A stretch of DNA of 64,000 nt from Sipunculus nudus (GCA_026874595.1 CM049314.1:9852729-9916728), one strand, 5' to 3'. Numbered from the stretch's first letter, positions 34,087 to 46,812 are shown. Numbers and translations are program-made. The notes: generated by a model from the sequence alone, not told the origin.

Positions 34087-34303
34087 GTAAGTACAACTTC
34101 ACACGCCATTTAGCCATTCTCTGATTTAAAATACACAATCAGTTACGTTTTTTTGTTATTTTTTTTCATTTTGCAAAAGTGATATGCCCCGATATTTCCA
34201 ATTAAAAAGTTTGATTCAGTATCAAGCGTAACTCATAAATACCTCATGAAAAATCTAACTTTTTGTTTAATTATTTAAGTCGTAATATTTGCAAAGTACC
34301 ATG

Positions 34304-34354
<51 letters not shown>

Positions 34355-37082
34355 CAAATATGAACTTTAATAAATATAGCGTATATCTCTAAATAAGTAT
34401 ATCTATAGGCTTGTTGTTTTGTTTCAGCCAGTATATTTGGTTCGATTATTTCATCAGCCGTCATGGTCCAGAGCTTGAACGGAACGATGCCGACCCCGTC
34501 TGAAGAAGCTCTAAAACTGTGTGGGATCAATGACTGTCCAGGAAAAAATGTCACCAATGTCAACATGAAGAGACCGTCAGATGTTATTGTTTGTAACAGT
34601 TTCATTATTTGATGGCATGTAATTGCGAGAATATGATTACCGATAGACACACGAAAACAAACTATTGTTCTACTCATTAGCCGCTCCTATATTTCAATGA
34701 TCGTATTTTACTTTTAAATGAAAACTGGGTCCTTGATTTTGTTGATAAAAGGAATGGGAAATGGGTTAGATTTAGTGTTAAAAATACACGATTTTAATAA
34801 TAGAAGCACATTTTTTGTATTTTGTATGCAAGCTTACAAAATACAACCGTGTCTTGGCGGGTTTTTCAAAAAAAGAAAAAAATTCACTCGTTCGCATCAT
34901 ACCTTAGAGCCATCTTTTATAATATGTCAGTTTTAGTATATCGGTAAACTGTCATTACATTAGAATAAATGTCAGAATATTCATAAAGATGCAGAAAATA
35001 CTTTACAATCAATATTTTTTCAAACTCCTCAAGAAGGTTCTTGTCTAAGTATCTAGTGTGTCTCGTTATTAGAAAGAGAACTTTCCCGTGGCCTTGACAA
35101 AAACTCTTAAAGAACTCATGAGGGTAATTTTTATTGAGTTTATGAGGTTTAACTTTGCAACATGAAATGAAAAAAAGTGTACTATATTTAAACCCCTACA
35201 GGTATGGGGGCTGGTCGGGGTGTTTGTAGCAGTTGCCATTCCAGCGGTCATAATTACCGCTATCTTCATGGACAACTTGCCTAAAGAACTAATAGAAGAA
35301 ACAGAAAAAAGAGTCAGCTTCCGGAAGGACGTTCCCAAATTTCTTGTTGCAACTGTCCGACACTGGCGCCACCCTGCGCAGATATTCATAATGCCTCTAA
35401 ATATCTATAGTGGAATCCAACAAGCCACCTTTAATGCCGAATGGACAAGAGTTAAGTATAAAATTATAACAAACTGTATGACGTTCTCTTCTTAGATGCA
35501 TCATTAACACATTCTTTCAAACAAGGTGCTTTTTCGAATATCGACTAAACTGCACATATAAATCCCTGATCCCTGTTTTTTCTATTTGTAAATACACTTA
35601 TGCTTACCCTTTATTGTGCCACTGTCAAATCCGTTTATCTATCAGAATAATATTTTCCTTGATAAATTACATTTGATAACCTTAAAATGAAATATGACTG
35701 AACAGACTTATATATAATATTGCAACTTGCATTGCCCAACCCGACTTCTTTATGACGTCGCAAGAGCTCTGATCGCTTAAAGTCAGCTTTTTTGTTCCCA
35801 AAAGGCAAGTCAGTAACTTCACAAATATTTGCATTATATAATGCATTTAAATATTTTATCATTTGTTATTCTCGTCAATTTATTAAAGCTGGATTTTAGT
35901 TAGCAACAAAGAGAAATATCATGATATATCAAGATAACATTGGTGTTGTAATATATGCTTAATTTGGCCCATATAATTGACACGTAGCCCTTATAAAATG
36001 GTAAACGGCGGATAAATCCAGTATTTATATGATGTTCATTATCTTCACAGCAGTTGATGGAAACATGGCATTTTGGCACCATTTATGTCTTTATGCTGAT
36101 CTAACGCTTCCACCAGAGGTTTCTGTCCTCTGCTTTTCATTATATAAGTCCCGTCGTCTTGTCAAAATGTAGCTTTGTTAAACAAAGGTAATTTCCAAAA
36201 ACAGGCGTAGGAGTTCACAAACTGTGATTGACCTTTTATTTAACAGATTCACTCGACTATGAGCCAAGGTTTATCACATTATGAATGACACCTAAGACAA
36301 ATTCTAATTTATGTAATTTTTTTTGTATTTTTTTTATGAGTTAGCTCGACCTCCGACTGACGACACCACCCGCCTCTTTTCCGTCATTTAGAAGAGGCCT
36401 CTTTCATTCTATTTATGTATTTTAGTCATATATAAGCTGCGCCGTTGGCATTTCGATGATCGGACTAGCTACACTTCCGTTCGGGTTTGTCAACATCGTC
36501 ATATCATTCACTTCGGGTTGGCTCGTAAAGAAAATCGGCAGAATACCGATATTCATCGCCGGTAAGATACTCCTAAACTTGTAACTGTTAGTGTTTTTTA
36601 ATCGATTCAGAGGGATTTATTCTAAATCGATAATGCTGAAATAAAGGACTACCAACAAAATACGTGTATGGAAATGGGTCGGGCAGGGGACATAAAATGC
36701 CTGACTGAATCATGACGTTGCAATTAGAAACGCATCCAATGGCATACCTCACGGTAGATGAATCTACGAATCACTGCCATTGATAATGAAGTTCTGTGGT
36801 ATCAAAGTTCAGAAAAATTATGTACTGATTCATGCCATTCAAACTTTGGACATAAATGTCCGAGATGCGAATAATTCTGTTGTTAACACATAGTGAAATG
36901 GTAAAGGGTCGTATGAACCTATAGACTTTTCCGGTCTAGCTTAATCTGTTCTCAATCCCCACTGAAACTGTGCTGTTTCGCCAATTGTAGAAATGTGCGA
37001 AGGGGGCCAATGTAGAGGGTGCTAATGCTGATATTGCTTTTGTGGATTACCTTTTTATTCACGTATTCAGTCTTCTTGTATG

Positions 37083-37138
<56 letters not shown>

Positions 37139-40100
37139 TGTAAAATGAAATAAACATTAAGGAAAATTTGTACTAACACGAGCCTCAATATATATATATA
37201 TGCGAGGTTAGTAGGTCAGGGTCGGGCCTAGCAAGATTTGTCGGGGTTGCAACCCCCCTGACAAATTGAAAAAAAAATAAGTTATACTACACAAGTATTA
37301 GTAAGTTATCTGTTACCCTATTATTGACTTAAAAAAATAATTTTTACTGGAGCATAATCTGATAAAAATGTAAAAGAAATAGGCTAGAAAACACCAATCT
37401 CATCACACAAAGGCAGTTCTTGTTGTTTATAACATCAGAAGACCCAACCAATATAATCCGAACACATTAAACAAGGGCATCAGGTGGCAAGTCAGACGAA
37501 TCAAAAGTTTTGCTAAGAGAGGAGTCACCTTTCAACGTTTGGACATATGCAACCAACCAACATGAGTTCAGTGTGTTTTTTTGTTTGTCATCATCGGCGC
37601 ATGTACCTAGGTTACGAACAGTTTATAGATGAGTAAGCTCATAAATCTGTCAAAGAGGCGTTAGAAAATCTTTTGTTTTGCATATGTACACAGAGTAAGC
37701 CAAAAATTAGATTAACTCTTCAGAAAAGGTAGGTGAATATTTAGCAACAGCATGTCATGTTTTCTCTTTTCATGGATCACTCTCTATCAACCCCTTCCCT
37801 CTTTAATAAATCCTATCCGGGGTTGATAAGAGTATAATATGAAATTACCTTTACATGTAGGAATGTGTGTGGACCTGGCCGTGCACCTCACTTTGTACTT
37901 TTGGATCCCACATCCCAGCCAGCCAGCCGTGTTCTTTGTTATATCTGGAATTTGGGGCTTTAATGATGCAATCTGGCAGACCCAGATCTCGGGTGAGTGA
38001 CACTCAAAACCCTTCAGGTGACACTGAGCATAACAGAGCTATGATGGTATAATGGTAAGTACTTCTTGTTGTGTCCGAAACAACCCAGGTTTAAATCCTA
38101 ATCATTGCATAGCACTGTGGATGCTCTCGCTCTGCCGGCGGGTACACTTTCTCCTCAGCAGTTTTGGTAAACTCTCCCCCAGCTCTTTTTTAACTCGTCA
38201 CTAGCTTACCTAAATACGAATCACTGATTACAATGATACAGGGAGTATTTGGAAGAACAAGGAGGTTTCCAAAACAATTACTCCACCCTTGATCGCATTT
38301 TTACATCAAATGGTATCATAGACCTGTACCTGAAGAAAAATTTTAAAAAATTCTGTGCATTCATCAACTACAAAAAAGCATTTGACTTAGATTGTAGAAA
38401 AGACTATGGTATAAAGTTGTTAATAGTGGCACTGACGAGGGGAGATGTTCAAAGTGATTAACAATTGATACCAAAATGCAAAGTCTTGTGTGAGATTCAA
38501 GGATAATACTTTATACTTCTTTGCATCTGACATAAGTGTACGCCAAAGTTAAATATGTACAGACCTGAGGAATATTAGTGAACTGATACGAGAACATTTA
38601 TCGGGTAAAGATACTAAAGTGTCCCTGAAAATCCATGTTACGCTTTATGCACAAATAACACAATAATACTGTCAGATAAAAGAAGGGTAACAAACAGCAC
38701 TCAATGCCATTTCTGATCACTGAAACCAATAGAAATTAGACGACAATATTAAAAAAAATAAAATAGTTATATTTTCTGCGGAATTAAACAGACTCATGTC
38801 TTCATTCATATACAACCACCAACCTATTGAAGTCCATGACTCATTCTGTTATTTAGTTGTAAACTTGGGAGATATTAACTAGCAGTAAATAGTCATACAA
38901 AAGGCCAACAGAGCTATGTTTAGCTGTGTGTGAAGGAAGGAAAACCTATTTAGCTGTATATTTTCTACTGAAGCTCTTTGACCTGCTTATTGTTCCAATT
39001 CTGTTGTGGGGCCACAAACAAAAAAAACTAGAACAATCGGTTGAAAAAGTACAACTTAGATACCGTAAAATTTTGTTAAAAGTTAGGCAGTCTACAACAA
39101 CATGCAAAGTTTATGGTGAACTAGGAATATCCCCCTTGAGATTAAAAGTAAACAACAGGATAATCAGCCACTGGTTAAATACTATATTTGGTAATGAAAA
39201 TATATTCAGGTTCATTATAATGAATTTAATTGAATGACTCACAAGGTCAGATTACGGCTACAGATCAACATGGATAATGCACCACCATTGTAAGTCTAAT
39301 TTATGATAGTCCACTTGAACTTAAACTAGATAAGAAATAAAGACAGCTAGATGTATATATACAAGAATGGGCATACACTCTTACAGTTCTTTTTCACGTG
39401 GCAACTACAGGGTAAGGATTTACAAATGCAATTTCGGTCTCGAAAACTATCTTATTAATTTACCGAGAAACCTTCCAGTACTATTATGTAAGTTCAGAAC
39501 AAGAAACTGCAAATAACCTTTTGTTATGAGTGCTAGACAAATGAACAGTAATAGCATAACAAAGCAGTGCAAGTTGTGCCCTTCGTGTGAAGTTAGGGAC
39601 GAGTATCTTTATCCCTTAACATGTACATACATCTTTGATACGAGATAAAATCTTATACCCAGAGATTTTCACTTCCATCCAATTGTTCTTATGCTTTTCT
39701 TAAATGGATCCTTAAGTGAACAACTAAGTGGTTACATCAAATCCGACCATATTACCCGTTTCATATAGGTACAAATGGCTTCAAAACAATGTGGTGACTT
39801 GTTCATTAAAACAATATTTATCACCCCATTTTATTTATTTATTTCTCATCATATTTATACATCAGTCTACTTATAAGCTGTTAACACTAAGCTGATGCCA
39901 CATTTATTGTCAGACAGATAAGCTATATCTTCCACATGTACACTAGTACATTAGTCCATGTTTTAATTTTTTTTCCATTATTAATTGTATACTCTCTATT
40001 TTCATTCTTACCATCACATATTTAAAGACTAAGTTGTACTTCTATTTCACAAATGGCACACTTTTGTGCACCATAAAATCTTATCAAGTATTGCTCATTT

Positions 40101-43100
40101 GATTTGTATGAAAAATGTATATACACTGAACAAACTCCATTGTAGATAATAACATCGGAGCAGGCCATTTGTGCACTACCGCAACCTGTTGTAAATTTTG
40201 TTAAGTTCACCACTGAAGCTTGAACCCAAAAAAAAACCTGTTTGGTGAAAATGTAAAACATTTTGCCGCTGACAGATGCTTAGATGTAATTTATGACAAA
40301 AAAAGCCTCTTGGCGCCCACATATAGAGCATATCAGTCAACGAGTAGGATCAATGCTCTAAAGTTGTGTGCTATAAGAAGGATGGACCTAAATTTGGGAC
40401 AGCTACACACCTATATAAACAAAAATCCGCCCTATAGGCATAAACACATCCATAGCTTTCTAAAGTGCAGCTAAGAGACACTTATATAAACTAGAAGTTC
40501 AACAAAATAAAGCCCTCAGAGCAGCCTTAAGAGTTAGTAGGTCACTTAAAAATCATAACTAAGAGTACGCACAAACACACTGACTGTTAAAGACTACATG
40601 ATAGAACAATCCGTCAATACTTACGACATGAAAAAACATATAAACTCAATACAGATCTTAAACTAGATGTGTCGGATCGACACGAATGCCCCCGCCTGGG
40701 GCAAATTAGAAACATTTGTTAAATTTTGTAAAATTTTTTAAGTTCAGGAGTAGTTGTATGGTCAAAAGCAGGTCAACAAGAGCAAAATGCAAACTCGATC
40801 TGTAATGGGTCATTATCAAGCAACACACCAACAATCAGGCCAGTATCTGCAGGCATTGTGAAAAAAAGTCCATACATGTGAATTTTTCATTAAAAAATTT
40901 CTGTCTTTCATGAAATTTTCTATGTTCAGGATCTGTCATTTGGTCAAAAATAGGTCAACTGGGGCGAAACGCGAACTTGATCTGTAAGTGGTCATTATGC
41001 GCCCACAGACCACACATTAGGCCAGTATCTGTAAGCATTGCATTGCGAAACTATAATATCAGCAAAAGCTGATAATCAGTTATAAAATAAATTTGGAGAG
41101 GTATGTACCATGTTTCTTAACAATCCACTTAATGGTTCCTGAGATATAAGCTTCTGAGTGTTCTTGTATAATCAGCTCTAAAACAAAGAAAAATAGGTCA
41201 AGGTCACCTATCTTTGCACTTGACCAAGATTTTGTTGATAGACATCTTCACTGATGAAATAAAATTCATACGGTGAATCCTTTTAGAGATATCCTGCTCA
41301 CAAGGCCAAAATTGAAAAATCCTATAAAAATTGATTAAAAAGTCAGAAATTGCAGGTGGCGCCACCAAAATTGTGCAGCACGTACAGACCATCAGTCCCA
41401 ATGATCATAGTAAGTTTTGTGAAAATCCACACAATGGTTCCTGAGATATAAGCTTCTGAGTGTTTTTCTATAATCAGCTCTAAAATGTAGAAAAATGGGT
41501 CAAGGTCACCCATTTTCGAAATTGACCGAGATTTTATTGAAATACATCTTCACTTATGAAATAAAATTCCAACGCTGAATCCTTTAGAGATATCCCGCTC
41601 ATGATCTGTAACTGGTCATTATCTGCCCACACACCAAAAATCAGGCCCGTATCTGCATGCATTGCGAAAAAAAAGTCCGTACATGTTCACTTGTCATGAA
41701 AATTTATATTTTTTATGAAATTTTCTATGTTAGGGCACCGTCAAACGGTCAAAAGTAGGTTAAATGAGACAAAAAGTGAAATTGATCTGTAACTGGTCAT
41801 TATCTGCCCACACACCAAAAATCAGGCCAATATCTGCAGGCATTGCAAAAAAAAAGACCGTACATGTTCACTTGTCATGAAAATTTATATTTTTTATGAC
41901 ATTTTCTATGTTAGGGCACCGTCAAACGGTCAAAAGTAGGTTAAATGAGACAAAAAGTGAAATTGATCTGTAACTGGTCATTATCTACCCACACACCAAA
42001 AATCAGGCCAATATCTGCAGGCATTGCAAAAAAAAGACCGTACATGTGTATTAGTATTATAAATGTATATTTTTCATGAAATTTTCTAAGTTTAGCAGCC
42101 GTAAAACAGTCAAAATTAGGTCAACCGGGACGAAACGCGAACTCGATCTGTAACTGGTCATTATCTGCCCACACACCAAAAATCAGGCCAATATCTGCAG
42201 GCATTGCGAAAAAAAGTCCGTACAACTGTTTGATCTCGGAATGACGGAAGGACGGTAGGACGGACATATGTAAAACTATATGCCCCGGCCACTTTGTGGC
42301 GGGGACATAAAAATGACCACAAGCATCACCTTCTTTACACAGCGCTTTAAACAAAGGCTAACTACCTATATCGTAAGCGCTGTTTGTTATGACCGTGTAT
42401 CCTAAATCTCTACACCAGAGGAGAGCACTGTATTTTGGTCCAATCAGATGAAACCCTGTGCTGAAGACAAAACGGTTAACCAACCAAGCTAGGAATACAC
42501 GAAGCCAATGTGGTTCATTTCGTTTTGAGTGATAGCTCATCGCCCCGGCGACTGTTTCAACAGGCCACAGGCTCAGAGAGCATTGCCCCTCACGTGGTTT
42601 CTGGGCGCAGCCAAATGCCTGTGGAGTGTTTGTTGACTTACATTTGGTTGGCTGCTCGTCACATTAGCAGTTTTTTTTAGCAGACAGGCCCATGTGACCC
42701 ACCTGGTTTTAAGTGCATCATAAACGGTCAAAGCAGGCAGCGGGGAAATCTGAAGCTTCTTTAGAAGCGCAACATTTCCGCTGCCTCGGGAGCGTACACA
42801 AGCATACGATAGCCAAAAATTAACTCGTTTCTTCACTAGACATAATCCTACCACATCCTATGTAGAAAGAGACATCACATCCACTAAGCAAGCAGTCTTT
42901 TCAAGTCGGCTTGGTCATTTCTTGTACCCAGTTTTGCATGTATAGACCCTAGCTATTTACAGACCTTAGGTTTTCATCTCCATCTCCATTGATTTTCTCC
43001 TAAACTTTGGGCCTAATATTAAATAATTATAATTAAACATTCAATTAGATATCATCTTTATCGTTGCTGAAGGAACGCTTAGTGAGGGGGTTCCTGAATT

Positions 43101-43907
43101 CCTTAACTTTGGGGCTCGAGCGCGATTTTTTCTTCTTTAACTAAAATAACCACTAGAGCTATATAATCACACCGTTCCCCGGTAGAGGACATTTTTGAAT
43201 AAACTCTTTCATTTTATCATATCCAAAAGCTATATCAACCTTTGTTATTTTAGTCACAAGCAAGACATTAAGATGTGACAAAACTGTAATAATTGGTTAA
43301 TTTTTCGAAATGAATCGCAGTTTCATGAAGTGATTCTATAATAATTCCTTTTTCATCATAATCGTGATTGAAAAAGAAATGATTTAGGCGATTTGCAATG
43401 TGCTATTTAAAGATTTAAAATATATATATAAACAGGAATAGGTATAACGAAATGTTACTCTCCTTTGTCGAGTTGAAACTAAATTGCATTTAAACTTTTT
43501 TCTCACATTAAGTTTGGGGGTACATACGATAATAACACGTGTCTTAGTATACGTTGATAAAAATATGGGATATATAATGAAACAATCAACATTTGTCAAA
43601 AATATTTTTTTAATTTTAAATATTTAAACCATTTTTCAAGCTTTGGTAAACTTAATTTTTGTTTTCCTTTTCAGCTCTGTACGGCATTATTTTTCCTGAA
43701 GAGCCGGAGGCAGCGTTCGCAAATTACAGATTGTTTTTGTCGATTGGTTTTATCATCGCTTTCTCGTACAGCAGCGCCGTCTGTATGTTAGTGAAGATGG
43801 CGATAATGACTTCTTTCCTGTTACTCGGAATGTGTGGATACTTAGCCACAGAGTTCGTACATCGAAGAGACACTTCGTCTAAATTACGATTTGCTCCTGT
43901 AACTTAA
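33528..43907 (+). CDS. UNC93-like membrane protein, gene B (six exons)
   Basis: Exons are 33528-34086, 34428-34588, 35202-35450, 36426-36561, 37861-37992 and 43675-43907, giving 1470 coding bases and 489 aa. It is the close paralogue of gene A with the same phases and exon lengths apart from a longer N-terminus and one extra codon in exon 3 (EETEKRVS). The start MDPDDVDTKV has no in-frame rival upstream. The order is charged N-terminus (NWPEE-KKKKEKRR), hydrophobic segments from VVFLLNFTSYQGLSRLQSVL onward, the exon 2 loop with NGT and NVT sequons and two cysteines, SYISCAVGISMIGLATLPFG, IWQTQIS, and AAFANYRLFLSIGFIIAF. All of this fits the UNC-93/UNC93A family of multi-pass membrane proteins. 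Substrate or partner is unknown. Intron 5 (5.7 kb) is swollen by LINE, SINE and DNA-element insertions. The exon 2 donor is GTTTGT, weaker than gene A's GTATGT. Confidence 0.9.
34307..34352. repeat. (CT)n microsatellite in gene B intron 1
   Basis: CT run in the same intron and place as the shorter run in gene A. Confidence 0.95.
34428..34588 (+). CDS. Gene B exon 2
   Basis: 161 bp, acceptor TTTGTTTCAG, phase 1 in and 0 out. It encodes SIFGSIISSAVMVQ, then NGT, SEEALKLCGINDC and NVT, ending KRPSDVI. The donor is ATT|GTTTGT. Extension past it would add a few residues and reach a stop at TGA near 34610. Confidence 0.82.
34589..35201. other. Gene B intron 2
   Basis: 613 bp, alignable with gene A intron 2. 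No feature recognised. Confidence 0.7.
35202..35450 (+). CDS. Gene B exon 3
   Basis: 249 bp, acceptor CCCCTACAG, donor GTTAAG, phase 0 at both ends. It encodes VWGLVGVFVAVAIPAVIITA, FMDNLPKEL, and RHPAQIFIMPLNIYSGIQQA. Confidence 0.86.
35451..36425. other. Gene B intron 3
   Basis: 975 bp, alignable with gene A intron 3. Single acceptor TATTTTAG at the end. Confidence 0.7.
36426..36561 (+). CDS. Gene B exon 4
   Basis: 136 bp, donor GTAAGA, phase 0 in and 1 out. It encodes SYISCAVGISMIGL, LPFGFVNIVIS, GWLVKKIGRIPIFIAG. Confidence 0.85.
37086..37133. repeat. (TA)n microsatellite in gene B intron 4
   Basis: Counterpart of the gene A tract at 13737-13814. Confidence 0.95.
37861..37992 (+). CDS. 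Gene B exon 5
   Basis: 132 bp, acceptor TTACATGTAG, donor GTGAGT, phase 1 at both ends. It encodes MCVDLAVHLTLYFWIPHPSQ, then the VFFVISGIWGFNDAIWQTQI segment. Confidence 0.86.
38028..38165 (+). mobile_element. tRNA-like SINE in gene B intron 5
   Basis: Box A-like TGGTATAATGGTAAG and box B-like GGTTTAAATCC lie at tRNA-like spacing, followed by a non-tRNA body (GTGGATGCTCTCGC to TTTCTCCTCAGC). The same insertion sits at 15690-15800 in gene A. Confidence 0.55.
38240..40216 (+). mobile_element. LINE remnant in gene B intron 5 (RT to 3' end)
   Basis: Translations give, in order, TLDRIFTSNGIIDLYLKK followed by INYKKAFDLD (the FxDYxKAFD reverse-transcriptase block), then NRAMFSC, then KLFDLLIVPILLWGHKQKK, VYGELGISPLRLKVNN and RIISHWL, which resembles the C-terminal domain of mollusc LINE ORF2 proteins. 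Several stops and shifts break the frame; the longest open part is 38926-39237. The 3' part from 39730 is shared with gene A, and its last piece (AATAAACTCTTTC) lies at 43195-43210, beyond a later insertion. Confidence 0.78.
40220..40670 (+). mobile_element. Second LINE scrap, RT C-terminal region
   Basis: Near 40490-40540 one frame reads LEVQQNKALRAALRVS, the pattern that follows the reverse-transcriptase domain in CR1/Jockey-type LINEs. Another stretch near 40330-40430 gives YRAYQSTSRINALK, then RMDLNLGQLHTYINKN. Frames are broken. Confidence 0.5.
40678..42311. mobile_element. Non-autonomous element with internal tandem repeats
   Basis: The ends look like short inverted repeats: ATGCCCCCGCC near the left, GGCGGGGACATAA at the right. 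Inside, a phrase starting GATCTGTAACTGGTCATTAT recurs near 40798, 40977, 41606, 41783, 41966 and 42144; the last three copies are about 180 bp apart and nearly identical. A second unit of about 300 bp (GGTTCCTGAGATATAAGC to GAGATATCC) occurs twice, near 41130 and 41430. No open frame of interest. Confidence 0.6.
42312..43158. other. Unidentified part of the gene B insertion
   Basis: Less AT-rich than its surroundings, with short minus-strand frames (42573-42854 is the longest) that I do not recognise. It could belong to the neighbouring element or be a separate one. Confidence 0.4.
43675..43907 (+). CDS. Gene B exon 6
   Basis: 233 bp, acceptor CCTTTTCAG, stop TAA 43905-43907. It encodes ALYGIIFPEEPEAAFANYRL, SIGFIIAFSYSSAVC, TSFLLLGMCGYLATEF and a tail ending APVT as in gene A. 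Confidence 0.88.
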
Positions 43908-45020
43908 ACATTATAGATTCTCGTAATTAACAGACTCGGCAGAGACCGTGCTTAATCATAAATAATGGATTTATGTATGGATTCTGGTAGCTTGTATCAC
44001 TATACTATTAATTGTGACAACTGCTAATTATTCACTGAATATGTATGTATATACTCATCGTAATAGCTAATCCAAAACTTAAAACTCCTTGCCATTACGA
44101 GAGCTTGGCCTTGTTGTATTGATCTTTGAAAATCAGCCGGCAAATGAAACATTCTTCCTGCATATAAAGTAAGGCAGCTCTTCAATGGAACACGATCATC
44201 CTTTAACACAACACCCGCATACAATACTGGCATGTTTTCTAGTTCAAAGCCTTCTTGAAAATTATAACTTTTTATATCAGTTTACGAAGGAATCTGTGTT
44301 GAATCACATCTCTATATTAATATAGTTCCACTTCACCTTGTATTCTCATTCAGTATCGGACAGTTAAATCTGAAACCTATTTTAGTTTGAGTGTGAATAA
44401 AAAAATGTTACCAAGTGCAAAATGTAGATAAAATTGTTCCTTTTGTTCTATATAGCGTCTTCCATTGAATCATATTAACTCTGTTTGGAAAGCTATTAGA
44501 AATAATAAACCGAAGTATACATATATCTATGTCAGAAGTTACTGATTAGCACATTAAAAATTAATAAAATTTTGTCAGGCAATATGAACCGGCTGATCAA
44601 ATTGAACTTTATGTAAAACTAGATACAGCTTCTCCTTGTTTTTAACCACATTAAATATAGTCCTTAATACACATCTCCAGCTTCTCGCCCAAACAAGATA
44701 TACAACATCTGAAGAATGTGAAAAGAGCCCAAGTAACGAGATACATGGCCAACCTGATGATGGCTCTGTCTGTTGATAAAGGATAAAGGCAATATAATAC
44801 GAAAAGAATAGTATGTTCGTTGTTATAAAGCCTTCTGGTTTTGAACTGTGGATCGGATAGCTTAAATCTCTTAGATTTTATTATTGGCTTCGAAGCTCTG
44901 TAATCGTTTGTTATGTCGGCCGCCCCTTCCTACTCAAATGTCACCTCAGTTGAGACAAAATCTGAGTGTACAGAGTTATAATTTGGCAACGAAATTAGTT
45001 TATGTTTCAATAACAATGTG
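43908..45020. other. Gene B 3' UTR and 3' flank
   Basis: Paralogous to 17530-18620. No gene recognised. Confidence 0.75.
44504..44509 (+). promoter_or_regulatory. Candidate polyadenylation signal of gene B
   Basis: AATAAA at the place corresponding to the gene A signal, 597 bp after the stop codon. Confidence 0.45.
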
Positions 45021-45426
45021 CACTTATGTTTCAATAACAATGTAGATACTTTCGAAGTACAAAGACTTCTTCGTCAGGTGGAAATTAAGTGGGTACGTGT
45101 AGAGAGTTAATTATATGATAGAACGACAATGTATAGAGTCCATAATGCCAGAAACACTGTATTTACATGCTAATTGGATATTTAGTAATATTATAACCAT
45201 GATTCCATGGGTGTTCGGGGTACATTGAGTACACATCGCTTTACTCGGGAATTCCGCGAAACCGAATGAAGGTCGACGTCATCCATATTATGACGTCACG
45301 TCGAAGGTTCGCCAGGTCTAAGGTGGGGCCCTTAGTGGTACAGCCCGCCATTTCAGACGGTAGTCCCTAACCGAGTCCCCTGTCGAATGCCAAAATCGGT
45401 AAATAAAATGTTAGTCTATCTAAATA
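45021..45426. other. Spacer between gene B block and transposon
   Basis: No frame recognised. Contains a TGACGTCA-like palindromic stretch (TATGACGTCACGTCG near 45290). Confidence 0.4.
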
Positions 45427-46048
45427 TAGTCCATGGGCCAGAAAGTAAAAACCTCCCCCCCCCCCCAGGCAATTTTTGCAACCCCCCTTATTTTTTATCC
45501 TGAAGGTGTCCTTTACTCATGTTCAGGTGTTTCCAAACATATAAATACTGCAAACACCCTGAAAAATCACTTTTTTTTACAAAACGCGGCTAAATTTTCA
45601 ATTTTTGCAGCTTAGGCAACTTTGTGTCACAGTATCGGCTTTAACTTCATAACTATGCATCATAATTGCATAATCTTGGTGTCAAATAAACCGTAAGAAA
45701 GTGTGCTATAAAATAAAATATAGTTTAGCCCAGTTAAAAGAACATGCTCCAATTCTGTGGGCATTATTATACCCCTTATTTTTATGCAAAAAATTATATC
45801 TACGTACAAACGTTTGATTCCAAAGGCAAATTTGTTGGATTTAGGTCTAGCATTGAGTTTGGATTTTTACATTTATTGAATAAGAGTGATGCATGCATAT
45901 AATTGCAACGGTAACCCAAATTCTTGGAAATAATTTACAATACCGATGAAATATACCGCATATATTTCAAGCATTTTCAGGCGATACCGGCTTCACGGTG
46001 TATACTGCTCCCCACAAATTAAGCATAACTGCCAAGTTTTAATATCAT
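45427..46048. repeat. Left terminal inverted repeat of the transposon
   Basis: Pairs with 52295-52922. Landmarks inward: the poly-C run, GGTGTCCTTTACTCATG, AAATATAGTTTAGCCCAG, TTATTTTTATGCAAAAAA, and GCATTTTCAGGCGATACCGG. Confidence 0.88.
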
Positions 46049-46812
46049 TGGCTTTCAAAGATCTTGCACAATTAAACGAAAACAGAAGGGGTTTAAGGAC
46101 ATATGGAAAACAAAATAGTAAATGCATGTACTCAACCCAACCCTTTCAAATCATGAAGTGGTCGAAACTGCAATTAATTAAAACTAACAGCTTAATCTAA
46201 ATCAGCATCTATTTTGCCACTGATAGAATCTTACCGTATTAATTTTTCTTGCTGACAAGTATACAAAAGTCATATATTATATGAACCACAAGAATTACCC
46301 ATTTATGTAAGTTCTTTAAACATATTTACTGATTACACGTTTAAGGTTATGCATGTTTTCAGTTATACCTGCGATATCACATTGTGTTAAGCTCAATGAC
46401 TTTGAGGATTTAAATGCAAACCCAAGTCACTGATATTGATAAATATCTGACATTTTGTTTTAATATTTTTATAGTCACAAATAGAAAAATGTCTGATAAT
46501 CTAATAAAAAATAAACAATAATTATTCATATATAAACCGTGGTTTGATCAGCTTATAGAAACGAACAAAGTTGTACCATATTGAATATATGGTCTCAGAA
46601 GTACCAGACAAAATAACTGTATTATGTTGACATTTGTACTTGCCTGTTTTACCAATACAAGTATCATAACGTATGTGCAAAATAAATACGAAGAAATATT
46701 GTAATTGTTAAACTACCATGTATCTGGTCACATTGTGCCATGGTATAAAGACAATACAGTAATATTAAAGAAGATCACTGGAAATAGGTGTCTACCCATA
46801 AATGAAATGGGT
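46049..46812. other. Transposon 3' non-coding region
   Basis: AT-rich DNA between the left inverted repeat and the end of the element's gene. No feature recognised. Confidence 0.5.

Larger units (their letters stand above)
40217..43158. mobile_element. Composite 2.9-kb insertion inside the intron 5 LINE, gene B only
   Basis: In gene A, CACCACTGAAGCTT runs straight into a phrase with AATCACATC-TTTCCCGGTAG near 16735-16760. In gene B those two phrases are separated by this segment. It contains a second LINE scrap (40220-40670), a repeat element with internal tandem units (40678-42311) and about 0.8 kb of unidentified DNA (42312-43158). Confidence 0.75.
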
